From: an uncultured Oscillospiraceae bacterium
GTDB lineage: Bacteria > Bacillota > Clostridia > Oscillospirales > Oscillospiraceae
Direction of reading: 5' to 3'
NCBI GenBank assembly: GCA_902478785.1
Contig: CABSMJ010000011.1
Coordinates: 1-64,000, forward strand
Length of the DNA stretch: 64,000 nt
The translations under genes were made by a program, and so were the position numbers. Within the stretch, counting starts at the first letter, position 1, and every line of letters starts with the position of its first letter. Below are positions 27,989 through 36,949 of this stretch, piece by piece. Below the pieces are notes generated by a model that did no database searches, was not told where the DNA came from, and saw only the letters and a list, made by a program, of their open reading frames with translations.

Positions 27989-29353
27989 ATGGAAGCAGCA
28001 GCATATGTAAAAGAATTGATTGAAAAGGCCCGTGTTGCCCAGGCTGTCATCGAAGGCTACACCCAGGAGCAGGTGGATGCGCTGTGCAAGGCTATGGCCA
28101 AGGCCATCTTTGACAACGCCGAGCCTCTGGCCCGCATGGCCGTGGACGAGACCCGCATGGGTGTCTATGAGGATAAGGTCAACAAGAACAAGGGCAAGGC
28201 CCGCGTGATTTGGAACGACATGAAGGGCGGCAAGAGCGTTGGTATCATCCGCGAGCTGCCTGAGCTGGGCCTGACCGAGGTCGCCAAGCCCATGGGCGTT
28301 GTGGGTGCCGTCACCCCCACCACCAACCCCATCGTCACCCCCATGTGCAACGCTATGTTCGCCCTGAAGGGCCGCAACGCCATCATCGTCGGGCCCCATC
28401 CCCGGTCCAAGAAGTGCTCCACCCGCGCCTGCGAGCTGATGCAGGAAGCCATCGTGAAGCTGGGCGCTCCCGCCGACCTGCTCCAGTGCGTGGCTGAGCC
28501 CACCATCGAGATCTCCGGCGAGATCATGAAGCAGTGCGACGTGTGCATCTCCACCGGCGGCGCCGGCATGGTCAAGGCTGCCTATGCTTCCGGCAAGCCC
28601 GCCTTCGGCGTGGGCGGCGGCAATGTCCAGTGCATCATCGACGACGACGTGGATCTGGAGAAGGTCGTTCCCATGATCATCGCCGGCCGTAAGTTCGATA
28701 ACGGCATCATCTGCTCCGGTGAGCAGACCGCCATCACCCCCGCCTCCATGTATGATGAAATGGTCAAGACCTTCCAGAAGAACGGTGCTTACTATGTGGA
28801 GAAGCCCGAGGAGATCAACGCTCTGCGTGATTGCATCTTCCCCGGTGGCAAGATGAACAAGGACGCCGTTGGCCAGAGCGCTCTGCGCATCGCCGAGATG
28901 GCTCACCTGAACGTTCCCGCCGACACCCAGGTCCTGCTGGTGAAGGTAGAGAAGGCTGGCGCCGGCGAGGCCTTCTCCAAGGAGAAGATGTGCCCCTGCA
29001 TCGCCGCTTACAGCTATGACAAGTGGGAGGATGCCGTGGCCATCGCCAATGCCAACCTGAACGTGGAAGGCAAGGGCCACAGCGTCTGCATCCACTCCAA
29101 CAACGATGCTCACATCGACTACGCTGCTGAGATCCTGCCCGTGTCCCGCTTCCTCATCAACCAGGTCTGCTCCACCAACAACGGCGGCAGCTTCTTCAAC
29201 AGTCTCTCCGCCACCACCACTCTGGGCTGCGGCTCCTGGGGCAACAACTCCATCAGCGAGAACCTGAGCTGGAGACACCTGTTCAACGTCAGCCGGATCG
29301 CCAAGGTCCGTCCCGGCGCCACTCAGCCCTCCGATGAGGAGATCTGGGCCTAA
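27989..29353 (+). CDS. CoA-acylating aldehyde dehydrogenase
   Basis: A 454-residue member of the EutE/PduP/AdhE-N class, which interconverts an aldehyde and its acyl-CoA with NAD(H). The N terminus is helical, followed by VVGAVTPTTNPIVTP and STGGAGMVKAAYASGKPAFGVGGGN; catalytic Cys242 lies in DNGIICSGEQT. It lacks the encapsulation peptide of microcompartment forms and the iron-alcohol-dehydrogenase half of AdhE. ATG 27989 is set by GGAGG 8 nt upstream; ATG 27974 overlaps that site. It would either reduce acyl-CoA from E2 or oxidise an aldehyde released by the aldolases. Confidence 0.88.
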   Translation: MEAAAYVKELIEKARVAQAVIEGYTQEQVDALCKAMAKAIFDNAEPLARMAVDETRMGVYEDKVNKNKGKARVIWNDMKGGKSVGIIRELPELGLTEVAKPMGVVGAVTPTTNPIVTPMCNAMFALKGRNAIIVGPHPRSKKCSTRACELMQEAIVKLGAPADLLQCVAEPTIEISGEIMKQCDVCISTGGAGMVKAAYASGKPAFGVGGGNVQCIIDDDVDLEKVVPMIIAGRKFDNGIICSGEQTAITPASMYDEMVKTFQKNGAYYVEKPEEINALRDCIFPGGKMNKDAVGQSALRIAEMAHLNVPADTQVLLVKVEKAGAGEAFSKEKMCPCIAAYSYDKWEDAVAIANANLNVEGKGHSVCIHSNNDAHIDYAAEILPVSRFLINQVCSTNNGGSFFNSLSATTTLGCGSWGNNSISENLSWRHLFNVSRIAKVRPGATQPSDEEIWA

Positions 29354-29440
29354 TCTACCAGTCCCTTCCCACGAACAATAGCGCCCTTTGGCGCTGAAAG
29401 ATCGCGGCCGCCCTGCGGCAAGCAGGAGGGAAGAATCCAA

Positions 29441-29479
29441 AAAGGATCGCGGCGGATCATCCATCCGCCGCGATCCTTT
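29441..29479 (+). terminator. Strong hairpin between aldehyde dehydrogenase and larA genes
   Basis: Seventeen-base-pair perfect stem, AAAGGATCGCGGCGGAT (29441-29457) with 29463-29479, then CCCCGCTTTTT. It may be a full or partial terminator dividing the operon. Confidence 0.55.
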
Positions 29480-29526
29480 CCCCGCTTTTTCCCGCGCCGC
29501 TCAACCCGAAACAGGAGGCAACAGAT

Positions 29527-30777
29527 ATGAAAATCGAATTAGGCTTCGGCAAGGGCGTGCAGGCCGTAGAGATCCCTGACAAGAATCTGCGGGGCATCCT
29601 GACGCCCAACGATGTGCCTCATGGCCTGATGGGCGAGGAGGAGGTGCGTCGGGCGCTGTCCGCTCCCATCGGCACTCCGCCGCTGCGGGAAATCGTCAAG
29701 CCCGGCGAGAAGATCGCCATCATCACCAGCGACATTACCCGGCCCATGCCCACCTATACGGTTATGCCCCCGCTGCTGGACGAGCTGTACGCCGCCGGCG
29801 TGAAGCCGGAGGACATCACTCTGGTCTTTGCCCTGGGCAGCCACCGCAAGCACACCGAGGAGGAGCGCCGCCATCTGGCCGGCGACCGGGCCTTCCAGGA
29901 GATCCATTGCGTGGACGGCGACGTCAGCGATGTGGTCCATCTGGGCACCACCAGCCGGGGCACCCCCGTGGACATTGTCCGGGTGGTGGCAGAGGCGGAC
30001 CGCCGCATCTGCCTGGGCAACATCGAGTACCACTACTTCGCCGGCTATTCCGGCGGCGCCAAGGCCATCATGCCCGGCGTCTCCACCCGGGACGCCATCC
30101 AGAGCAATCACAAGCGGATGGTTCAGGAGGAGGCCTGTGCCGGACGGATCGCGGGTAACCCGGTCCGGGAGGACATTGAGGAGGCCGCCGCCCTGTGCGG
30201 CGTGGACTTTATCCTCAACGTGGTGCTGGATGAGCACAAGAAGATCGTCAAGGCTGTGGCCGGCGATGTGACCGCCGCCCACCGGGAGGGCTGCAAGTTC
30301 CTGGACAGCCTCTACCGCAAGGAGATCCCCCAGCGGGAGGACATCGTCATCGTCTCCCAGGGCGGCGCGCCCAAGGACCTGAATCTCTATCAGACCCAGA
30401 AGGCTCTGGACAACGCCAAGCACGCTGTGAAAAAGGGCGGCGTGGTGATTTTGGTGGGCTCCTGCAAGGAGGGCCTGGGCGAGCGGGTCTTTGAGGAGTG
30501 GATGACCACCTCTCCCTCCCCCGAGTCCATGATCGAGCGCATCGGCCGGGACTTCCAGCTGGGCGGGCACAAGGCAGCCGCCATCGCCATGGTGCTGCAA
30601 AATGCCGACATCTATCTGGTCAGCGACCTGGAACCGGACTTTGTCTCCAGTATCTTCCTCAAGCCCTATGCCAGCGTACAGGAGGCCCTGGACGCCGCCT
30701 TCCAGAAGCTGGGCCCGGACGCCGGTGTCCTTGTGATGCCCTATGGCGGTTCCACGCTCCCCCACGCCATGGCGTAA
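29527..30777 (+). CDS. Nickel-pincer racemase/epimerase, LarA family
   Basis: A 416-residue LarA homologue. All catalytic positions of lactate racemase are present: SDITRP (Asp/Arg), SHRKHTEE (first His), then EYHYFAGYSGGAK, giving His169 and the cofactor-bound Lys179, and the nickel ligand His195 in QSNHKRM; LYQTQK supplies Tyr and Lys. The family racemises or epimerises 2-hydroxyacids (lactate, malate, gluconate and others). With a malic enzyme gene 54 nt downstream, malate racemase is a good guess; an aldonate 2-epimerase is the alternative. The cofactor genes larB, larC and larE are not in this window. AGGAGG is 8 nt before the ATG. Confidence 0.88.
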   Translation: MKIELGFGKGVQAVEIPDKNLRGILTPNDVPHGLMGEEEVRRALSAPIGTPPLREIVKPGEKIAIITSDITRPMPTYTVMPPLLDELYAAGVKPEDITLVFALGSHRKHTEEERRHLAGDRAFQEIHCVDGDVSDVVHLGTTSRGTPVDIVRVVAEADRRICLGNIEYHYFAGYSGGAKAIMPGVSTRDAIQSNHKRMVQEEACAGRIAGNPVREDIEEAAALCGVDFILNVVLDEHKKIVKAVAGDVTAAHREGCKFLDSLYRKEIPQREDIVIVSQGGAPKDLNLYQTQKALDNAKHAVKKGGVVILVGSCKEGLGERVFEEWMTTSPSPESMIERIGRDFQLGGHKAAAIAMVLQNADIYLVSDLEPDFVSSIFLKPYASVQEALDAAFQKLGPDAGVLVMPYGGSTLPHAMA

Positions 30778-30831
30778 CCCCCCAAGACGCGGTCGTTGAA
30801 ACATCAAAACATATGAAAGGGGCGAAATCCT

Positions 30832-32007
30832 ATGGATTACGCAAAAGAATCTCTGAGACTCCACGGCGAGTGGAAAGGTAAGATCGAAGTCATCGCCACG
30901 GTGCCCGTGGCCACCAAGGACGACCTGTCCCTGGCCTACACCCCCGGCGTAGCCCAGCCCTGCCTGGAGATCCAGAAGGACATCAACAAGAGCTACGACC
31001 TGACCCGCCGCCACAACATGTGCCTGGTGGTCACCGACGGCTCCGCCGTTCTGGGCCTGGGCGACATCGGCCCTGAGGCCGGTATGCCCGTTATGGAGGG
31101 CAAGTGCGTCCTCTTTAAAGCCTTCGGCGGCGTGGATGCCTTCCCTCTTTGCATCAAGAGCAAGGACGTGGACGAGATCGTCAACACCATCTACATGATC
31201 TCCGGTTCCTTCGGCGGCGTAAATCTGGAGGATATCGCCGCTCCCCGCTGCTTTGAGATCGAGCGCAAGCTCAAGGAAAAGTGCGACATTCCCATCTTCC
31301 ACGACGACCAGCACGGCACGGCCGTCATCACCCTGGCCGGCCTGACCAATGCCCTGAAGGTAGTGGGCAAGAAGCTGGAGGACATCAAGATCGCCGTCAA
31401 TGGCGCCGGTGCCGCCGCCATCGCCATCACCAAGCTGCTGCTGTCCGCCGGTGCCAAGGATGTGACCCTGTGCGACCGGACCGGCACCATCTACAAGGGC
31501 CGCGAGAAGGGCATGAACTGGATCAAGGAGGAGATGGCTGAGGTCACCAACCCCCGCAACATCCAGGGCGGCCTGGCCGATGCCATGAAGGACGCCGACG
31601 TGTTCATCGGTGTGTCTGCTCCCGGTGCTGTGACCCAGGATATGGTCCGCTCCATGGCCAAGGACCCCATCATCTTCGCCTGCGCCAACCCCACGCCGGA
31701 GATCTTCCCCGACGAGGCCAAGGCTGCCGGCGCCGCCGTGGTCTCCACCGGCCGCAGCGACTATCCCAACCAGATCAACAACGTGCTGGCCTTCCCCGGC
31801 ATCTTCCGCGGTGTCTTTGACGTGCGCGCCAGCGACATCAATGAGGAGATGAAGGTGGCCGCCGCTCACGCTCTGGCCGACCTGATCTCCGATGAGGAGC
31901 TCAACGCCGACTACATCATCCCCGCTGCCTTCGATCCCCGGGTCGGTCCCGCTGTGGCCAAGGCCGTAGCCGATGCCGCCCGCAAGACCGGCGTGGCTCG
32001 GATTTAA
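30832..32007 (+). CDS. NAD(P)-dependent malic enzyme
   Basis: A 391-residue short bacterial malic enzyme. It has AYTPGVAQPC, the VTDGSAVLGLGDIGPEAGMPVMEGK core, catalytic Lys in LFKAFGGVDAFP, FHDDQHGTAVI metal site, and INGAGAA-type Rossmann motif (VNGAGAAAIAI). It decarboxylates malate to pyruvate with NAD(P)+, feeding the E1-E2-E3 complex upstream. It lacks the C-terminal phosphotransacetylase-like domain of MaeB. Last gene of the operon, before a strong terminator. Confidence 0.93.
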   Translation: MDYAKESLRLHGEWKGKIEVIATVPVATKDDLSLAYTPGVAQPCLEIQKDINKSYDLTRRHNMCLVVTDGSAVLGLGDIGPEAGMPVMEGKCVLFKAFGGVDAFPLCIKSKDVDEIVNTIYMISGSFGGVNLEDIAAPRCFEIERKLKEKCDIPIFHDDQHGTAVITLAGLTNALKVVGKKLEDIKIAVNGAGAAAIAITKLLLSAGAKDVTLCDRTGTIYKGREKGMNWIKEEMAEVTNPRNIQGGLADAMKDADVFIGVSAPGAVTQDMVRSMAKDPIIFACANPTPEIFPDEAKAAGAAVVSTGRSDYPNQINNVLAFPGIFRGVFDVRASDINEEMKVAAAHALADLISDEELNADYIIPAAFDPRVGPAVAKAVADAARKTGVARI

Positions 32008-32039
32008 GTTTCGCTTTCTTCTTCTCTTTCTCTCCAAAA

Positions 32040-32069
32040 GGGCCCTCCCGGAAGATTCCGGGAGGGCCC
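32040..32069. terminator. Bidirectional terminator
   Basis: Fourteen-base-pair stem GGGCCCTCCCGGAA (32040-32053) with 32056-32069; T runs on both sides (CTTTTC plus strand, CTTTTGG minus strand). It separates converging operons. Confidence 0.8.
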
Positions 32070-32089
32070 TGTGGCTTTTCTCAAGAGGT

Positions 32090-32584
32090 TTATGCCTGTT
32101 GATTGGGAAATGGTTTGGGTGGCTCGGCGATCTCCACCACAAAGTGACTCTCTGGGCACTGGAGATAGCAGCACCGGCGATAGCCCCGGTCGTCCTCGGT
32201 CTCCGACTCAAAGAGAATCCGGGCGCCCTGGTTCAAAAGGAGCTGGCGGTAGGCGGAAAAATGCTCCTTGGTGTAATAGGCCACATGGTGCAGCCCCCCG
32301 CCATGGGCCTCCAGGAACTTGGGATGCTCCCAGTTGCCGCCGAACATGGGCTCCATCAGCTCCATTTTCATGCCGCCCTGCCACTGGATCATGCACAGCC
32401 GCAGCTTGGCGGGCCCTTCCAGCTTCACCCCATCGGTCCAGACCGTATCCGGCTTGAACTCATAGACAAAGTCCAGTCCGGGCAGCGGACCATACAGCGC
32501 CCGGATCTCCGCCCGGGCCTTTTCCATATCTGCCACTACAATTCCGATGTGCTCCGGCTGCTCCGGCAGTCTGTCCAGTTCCAT
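32090..32584 (-). CDS. VOC (glyoxalase-fold) metalloprotein
   Basis: A 164-residue two-module VOC protein. Ligand-like residues are seen at PEHIGIVVADMEKA (His), MKMELMEP (Glu), GGGLHHVAYYTKE (His) and HFVVEIAE (Glu). It resembles methylmalonyl-CoA epimerase and glyoxalase I in layout, but substrate is unknown. In this setting it could act on a keto or CoA intermediate of the neighbouring pathway. GAGGAGG precedes the ATG. Last gene of the minus-strand group. Confidence 0.8.
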   Translation of the reverse strand: MELDRLPEQPEHIGIVVADMEKARAEIRALYGPLPGLDFVYEFKPDTVWTDGVKLEGPAKLRLCMIQWQGGMKMELMEPMFGGNWEHPKFLEAHGGGLHHVAYYTKEHFSAYRQLLLNQGARILFESETEDDRGYRRCCYLQCPESHFVVEIAEPPKPFPNQQA

Positions 32585-32612
32585 CTCTTCTTCGCCTCCT
32601 CATGTTCCAAGA

Positions 32613-32642
32613 CACCCGGCAGCTGAAATCAGCTGCCGGGTG
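32613..32642 (-). other. Hairpin between Zn-dehydrogenase and VOC genes
   Basis: Fourteen-base-pair stem CACCCGGCAGCTGA (32613-32626) with 32629-32642; no T run on either side, so more likely an mRNA-processing or attenuating hairpin than a full terminator. Confidence 0.5.
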
Positions 32643-32672
32643 CGTTGGTAGTCTATATTGGGGGGGAGTTTT

Positions 32673-33713
32673 TTACTCGTCCTTAGGCTGGAAGATCAGC
32701 TTCAATCCCTTCTTCTCCCGGAACATCTGGAAGGCCTTCTCCCAGTCCTCCAGGGGGAAGATATTGGTGGCCAGAGGCTTCAGGTCCACCAGGCCCAGGC
32801 GCAGCAGAGCCATGCCCTTTTCCCAGTTGACGAACCGAGAGGCCATGGAGCCGGAGAAGTGGAGCTCCTTATAGCAGATGGTCTCAATGTCGAAGGTGAT
32901 GGGCTTGCCGGTGAGGCCGATCTGGCAGAACCAGCCCCGCTTGCGCACCAGCTCCATGCCGGAGCGGACGCCGGGCTCGGAGCCGGAGCACTCCAGCACC
33001 ACATCCACGCCGTAGCCGTCAGTCAGATCGCTGACCAGCTTCTTCAGATCGTCCTTCTGGATGTTGACCACATGGTGGATGCCCAGCTTCCGGGCTACAT
33101 CCAACCGCTCCTCGTCCACATCCGTGCCGGTGAGGATGACCTCGCAGCCCTCAGCCTTGGCCACCTGGGCGGCCATGAGGCCGATGGCGCCGGGGCCGGA
33201 CACCAACACCACGTTGCCGGCCTCCAGATGGCACTGGTCATAGACGCCGTGGCACACGCAGGCCAGAGGTTCCAGCATGGCGGCGCTGAGCAGGTCAATC
33301 TCGTCAGGCAGGTGGTGGGCGTTCTTCTGCTCCACGATGGTGTAGCGCTCAAAAGCGCCGTTATAGACATAGCCGAAGCTCAGCTTGTCAACGCACAGGT
33401 TGTAGAAGCCGTCCCGGCAGTACTTGCACTTGCCGCAGTAGTGGTACACCGCTTCGGCCACGATGCGGTCGCCGGGCTTGAAGTCTGTGACGCCCTCGCC
33501 CACTTCGGCTACCACGCCGGAGAACTCATGGCCGATGACCACGGGAGGACGGGTGGTGATGGCGATGTTGCTGTCATAAATATGCAGGTCGGAGCCGCAG
33601 ATGCCGGCATACTCCACCCGAATCTTGATCTGACCGGGACCGGGAGTGGGTTCGGGGATGTCCCGCAGCTCCACATGACCGGGACCGTCCTGATACTTCA
33701 TAACACCTTTCAT
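32673..33713 (-). CDS. Zinc-dependent medium-chain dehydrogenase (butanediol/polyol type)
   Basis: A 346-residue dehydrogenase. Catalytic zinc ligands are in AGICGSDLHIY and GHEFSG, structural zinc in CGKCKYCRDGFYNLC, and the coenzyme motif is VSGPGAIGLMAAQ. Relatives oxidise 2,3-butanediol, sorbitol, L-threonine or sugar acids. AAGGAGG lies 9 nt before the ATG. It follows the second transaldolase-like gene by 38 nt and should be co-transcribed with it. Confidence 0.88.
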   Translation of the reverse strand: MKGVMKYQDGPGHVELRDIPEPTPGPGQIKIRVEYAGICGSDLHIYDSNIAITTRPPVVIGHEFSGVVAEVGEGVTDFKPGDRIVAEAVYHYCGKCKYCRDGFYNLCVDKLSFGYVYNGAFERYTIVEQKNAHHLPDEIDLLSAAMLEPLACVCHGVYDQCHLEAGNVVLVSGPGAIGLMAAQVAKAEGCEVILTGTDVDEERLDVARKLGIHHVVNIQKDDLKKLVSDLTDGYGVDVVLECSGSEPGVRSGMELVRKRGWFCQIGLTGKPITFDIETICYKELHFSGSMASRFVNWEKGMALLRLGLVDLKPLATNIFPLEDWEKAFQMFREKKGLKLIFQPKDE

Positions 33714-33751
33714 GGGAAACGACCTCCTTAAATTGATATATGGCTTTTGAC

Positions 33752-34825
33752 TCAGGGCAGCATAAAGCCCCGCAGATAGGCATTAAAGGCATCGCAGCCG
33801 GTGAGGAACTCATTGATGGTGGCCTTAAAGGCGCCGTAGTGGTTGAACTCCTCCACCCGCAGTCCATCCTCCAGATAGACGGAGCGATACTCGGGGATCT
33901 TGTCCAGCAGCTCCTCCACGATGAGGGGATTGACCTGCTCATCGATGGTCTCATGGAGCTCCAGCCGGGCACCCTCCATCCGCCGCCACCACAGGGGGTT
34001 GATGGTCATGAGGATGTCGCCGCCCAAGAAGCGGCTCCAGAGGAAGTGGCTGTTGTTGTTGGCCACCAGCAGCTTGGCCCGATAGCCCCGCTGGCGGTAG
34101 ATGCCGTAGACCTTCTTGAAGATGGCCTCACCACAGGAGTCCAGATACTCCTGGGTGATGGGGGTCTCCCGCTCCGCCACCAGGCGCTTCATATAATCGT
34201 CCACCCGACCGGTCATGATGGTGCAGCTGCAAAAGAGCTTGTCAGTGGGCAGGCCCTCCTGCTCCCGGCGCTGATAGCCCCGCTCGATAGCCTCGGCCAC
34301 AGCGATGGCCTGGGGCACGCCGAAGCACACGGTGCCGTTGACGGAGATGCCCCGATAGGTGCACTCCTCCAGAGCCTTGATACCGGCGGTGGACACGGGC
34401 ATCTTGATGAGGATGTTCTCCCCCATGGAGCTGAGCTCCTGGGCGTGGGCCACGGTCTTTTCCACGCTGCGGTAATAGATGGGGTTGACCTGCATGGCCT
34501 GCCAGCCCTTCTTCCCACCGCTCTTGCGGAACAGGGGCAGCAGCTTTTCCGCGCCCTTCAATCCCGCTTCCTTGGAGATCTTCCAGCAGATCTCATCCTC
34601 TGTTCCGTCGGCCAGATCCTTGTCGATGATCTCACGCAGCCGGTCCTCCCACAGGTGCATCTCCCGGCGCAGGACATTGCCCACGATCACCGGGTTGGAC
34701 GTGGCACCGCAGCCACCCCGCCGCAAAGCCAGGTCAATGTCGGCCATACCGCAGGAATCGTTCCACAGTTGGGTCTGAGGCCAGCGCTCCGCCGCCTCCT
34801 GAAGGGGACTTTCATAATGTGGCAT
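33752..34825 (-). CDS. Transaldolase-family protein, second copy
   Basis: A 357-residue transaldolase-fold protein only distantly like the one at 20729-22111. N-terminal WNDSCGMADIDLALRRGG and ATSNPVIV correspond to the substrate Asp and TTNPS motifs; Schiff-base Lys141 sits in NILIKMPVSTAGIKALE; ISVNGTVCFGVPQA matches the Asn/Thr strand. The C-terminal third is unlike TalB. It is probably a Schiff-base aldolase/transaldolase for a pathway sugar. GGAGGG precedes the ATG. Its gene is separated from dctM by a terminator. Confidence 0.78.
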   Translation of the reverse strand: MPHYESPLQEAAERWPQTQLWNDSCGMADIDLALRRGGCGATSNPVIVGNVLRREMHLWEDRLREIIDKDLADGTEDEICWKISKEAGLKGAEKLLPLFRKSGGKKGWQAMQVNPIYYRSVEKTVAHAQELSSMGENILIKMPVSTAGIKALEECTYRGISVNGTVCFGVPQAIAVAEAIERGYQRREQEGLPTDKLFCSCTIMTGRVDDYMKRLVAERETPITQEYLDSCGEAIFKKVYGIYRQRGYRAKLLVANNNSHFLWSRFLGGDILMTINPLWWRRMEGARLELHETIDEQVNPLIVEELLDKIPEYRSVYLEDGLRVEEFNHYGAFKATINEFLTGCDAFNAYLRGFMLP

Positions 34826-34889
34826 GGTTATGTACCCTCCTTGATGAATTTTTTACCGCACTGAGAAATTGGAAACCATCTTTTTGCTG

Positions 34890-34947
34890 AAAAAGAGGCT
34901 CCCCCATCCCGCGCACCGTATACACGGGAAAGGCAGGATGGGAGAGC
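34890..34947 (-). terminator. Terminator after dctM
   Basis: Long stem GCTCCCCCATCCCGC (34899 region) with 34933-34947 (two mismatches), followed on the minus strand by CTCTTTTTC. Confidence 0.6.
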
Positions 34948-34992
34948 TATCATTGGATGATTGGGGATCAGGGGTGCAGGGCTTGCCTTCGA

Positions 34993-36288
34993 TCAGGCCC
35001 GCATCAGGTTGACCAGCGTCATGGAGATATCGGGGATCATCGTAATGAGCAACAGGTCAATCAGCATGATGATGATAAAGGGTATGATACCCTTGATGAC
35101 CGTTTCCAGAGGTTCATCGCCCACCCGCGCGGCAACAAACAGGTTGATGCCCAGAGGCGGAGTGATGAAGCCGATGGCCAGGTTGACCACCATGATGATA
35201 CCGAAGTGGACGATATCGAAGCCGAAGCCGGTGGCAATGGGCATCAGGATGGGGGCCAGGATCAGCATGGCAGGCGTGGTGTCCATGAAGCAGCCCACAA
35301 ACAGCAGCAGCACGTTGATCAGCAGGATGACCACCAGCCAGCTGTCGGAGAAGTTGCCGATGGCATTGGCGATGGCGGTGGGGGCACCGGTGATGCTCAG
35401 CACCTTGGCGAAGGAGGTGGCGCAGCCCACGATCAGCATGGTGGTGCCGATGGTGGAGACGGCGCTCTTCATGGTGTCCATGAAGCTCTTGAAGGTCATC
35501 TCTCTATGTACCACAAAGCCGCAGAACAGCGCATAGAAGCAAGCCACAGCAGCAGCCTCGGTGGGGGTGAAGATACCGGCATAGATACCGCCCAGGATGA
35601 TGACGGGGTTGAGCAGAGCGAACTTGCCGTCCCACAGGGCCCGGCCGGCCACTCTCCAGGAGAACTTGGCGTTGGGATCTTTCCAGCCCTTCTTCCGGCT
35701 GTAGAAATAGCAGAACGCGATCAGGCACAGGCCGATCAGGATACCGGGCATAAAGCCGGCCATGAACATCTCGCCGATGGAGGCGCCAGTGGTGGTGCCG
35801 TAGAACACCATGGGGATGGACGGGGGAATGATAACGCCGATGCCGCCGGCGCAGGCGATCAGGGCCAGGGTAAAGGGCTTGCTGTAGCCGTTCTTGAGCA
35901 TGGTGGGCACCACCATGCCGCCCACGGCGGCCACGGTGGCCGGGCCGGAGCCGGAGACCGCCGCGAAGAACATGCAGAACACCACCGTGCAGATGGCCAG
36001 GCCACCGTAGAAGCGGCCGAAGAAGGCGTTACAGACGTTTAGGATTCGTTTTGAGACGCCGCCGTTGCCCATTAGCTCGCCGGCCAGTATGAACAGTGGT
36101 ACGGCAAGGATTGGGAACGAGTCGCAGCCAGCCACCATGGTCTGGCTCAGATAACCGACGCTTTGGGTACCTCCGGCCACAATGGCCACAAAGGCAGACA
36201 GGCCGATGGCAAAGCCAACAGGTACGTTCAGCATCAGAAATACGATCAGGGAAATGAACAAAATCCATGCAACTGCACTTGCTGACAT
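34993..36288 (-). CDS. dctM: TRAP transporter large permease
   Basis: A 431-residue integral membrane protein with about 12 helices, the ion-coupled import subunit of a tripartite ATP-independent periplasmic transporter. Typical DctM segments: LNVPVGFAIGLSA, LFILAGELMGNGG, SGSGPATVAAVGG, and FITPPLGINLFVAA near the C terminus. Its ATG overlaps the last base of the dctQ stop (TAATG), implying coupled translation. Cargo is probably a sugar acid or dicarboxylate. Confidence 0.95.
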   Translation of the reverse strand: MSASAVAWILFISLIVFLMLNVPVGFAIGLSAFVAIVAGGTQSVGYLSQTMVAGCDSFPILAVPLFILAGELMGNGGVSKRILNVCNAFFGRFYGGLAICTVVFCMFFAAVSGSGPATVAAVGGMVVPTMLKNGYSKPFTLALIACAGGIGVIIPPSIPMVFYGTTTGASIGEMFMAGFMPGILIGLCLIAFCYFYSRKKGWKDPNAKFSWRVAGRALWDGKFALLNPVIILGGIYAGIFTPTEAAAVACFYALFCGFVVHREMTFKSFMDTMKSAVSTIGTTMLIVGCATSFAKVLSITGAPTAIANAIGNFSDSWLVVILLINVLLLFVGCFMDTTPAMLILAPILMPIATGFGFDIVHFGIIMVVNLAIGFITPPLGINLFVAARVGDEPLETVIKGIIPFIIIMLIDLLLITMIPDISMTLVNLMRA

Positions 36289-36812
36289 TACAATCTCACC
36301 TCGTCATCATTATTTTCAAAGGCGCTCATATCGTGGGCCTTCAGGCTCTTCACACGATAAATGATGGCCTGGATCTGCCGGATGGCAGTCAGGAAATAGC
36401 CGACGATAGGCGCAGAGTGGACAATCCACATGGGGATATGGTTGGCGGGAGATGCAGTGCCAAGGGCCATATATCTGACAACCGTGATGTAAGCGGCGTA
36501 CATAACAATACCCGCAAAAACCAACACGATCACATCGGCGAGGACCATAATATAGGGACGGACTTTCTTGGGGAACACGCTGACAAACACATCGATCTTC
36601 AGGTGCTTCATCTGCTTGGAACCGAAGCTGACGCCCAGGAAGCACAGCCAGATGAACAAATACCGGGCCAATTCCTCAGACCAGGAAAGGGAACTGTTAA
36701 AAACGTAGCGCATGACCACCTGAATGAACAGGATCGTTGTAAACAGGGCCAGAAGGAATACACACAGATACTGCTCCAGATTCTCATCCAGCCAATGTAA
36801 CGCTTTTTTCAA
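36288..36812 (-). CDS. dctQ: TRAP transporter small permease
   Basis: A 174-residue, four-helix DctQ protein (FTTILFIQVVMRYVFNSSLSWSEELARYLFIWLCFLG is the family core, split here as FIQVVMRYVF and SWSEELARY). The start must be TTG at 36810-36812: an in-frame stop lies just upstream and the next Met is inside the first helix. GGAGGGAG is present further upstream. Partner of DctM. Confidence 0.9.
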   Translation of the reverse strand: MKKALHWLDENLEQYLCVFLLALFTTILFIQVVMRYVFNSSLSWSEELARYLFIWLCFLGVSFGSKQMKHLKIDVFVSVFPKKVRPYIMVLADVIVLVFAGIVMYAAYITVVRYMALGTASPANHIPMWIVHSAPIVGYFLTAIRQIQAIIYRVKSLKAHDMSAFENNDDEVRL

Positions 36813-36861
36813 AACCTCTCACTCCCTCCGACAATTCTTCTTGCAGGATTGAAATTTATAA

Positions 36862-36895
36862 GGGAAGCCCTGCAGTTCCCACCGCAGGGCTTCCC
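36862..36895 (-). terminator. Hairpin between dctP and dctQ
   Basis: Twelve-base-pair stem GGGAAGCCCTGC (36862-36873) with 36884-36895, weakly U-rich after it on the minus strand. It probably causes partial termination, giving more binding protein than permease. Confidence 0.6.
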
Positions 36896-36949
36896 CAACT
36901 GCTAAGTGACTTTCTGCTGGTTATACTATGTTTCGCTTTTTGGGGGGTG

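Noticed and set aside
27989..29353. AdhE bifunctional aldehyde/alcohol dehydrogenase
   Set aside because: Only the acylating aldehyde dehydrogenase half is present.
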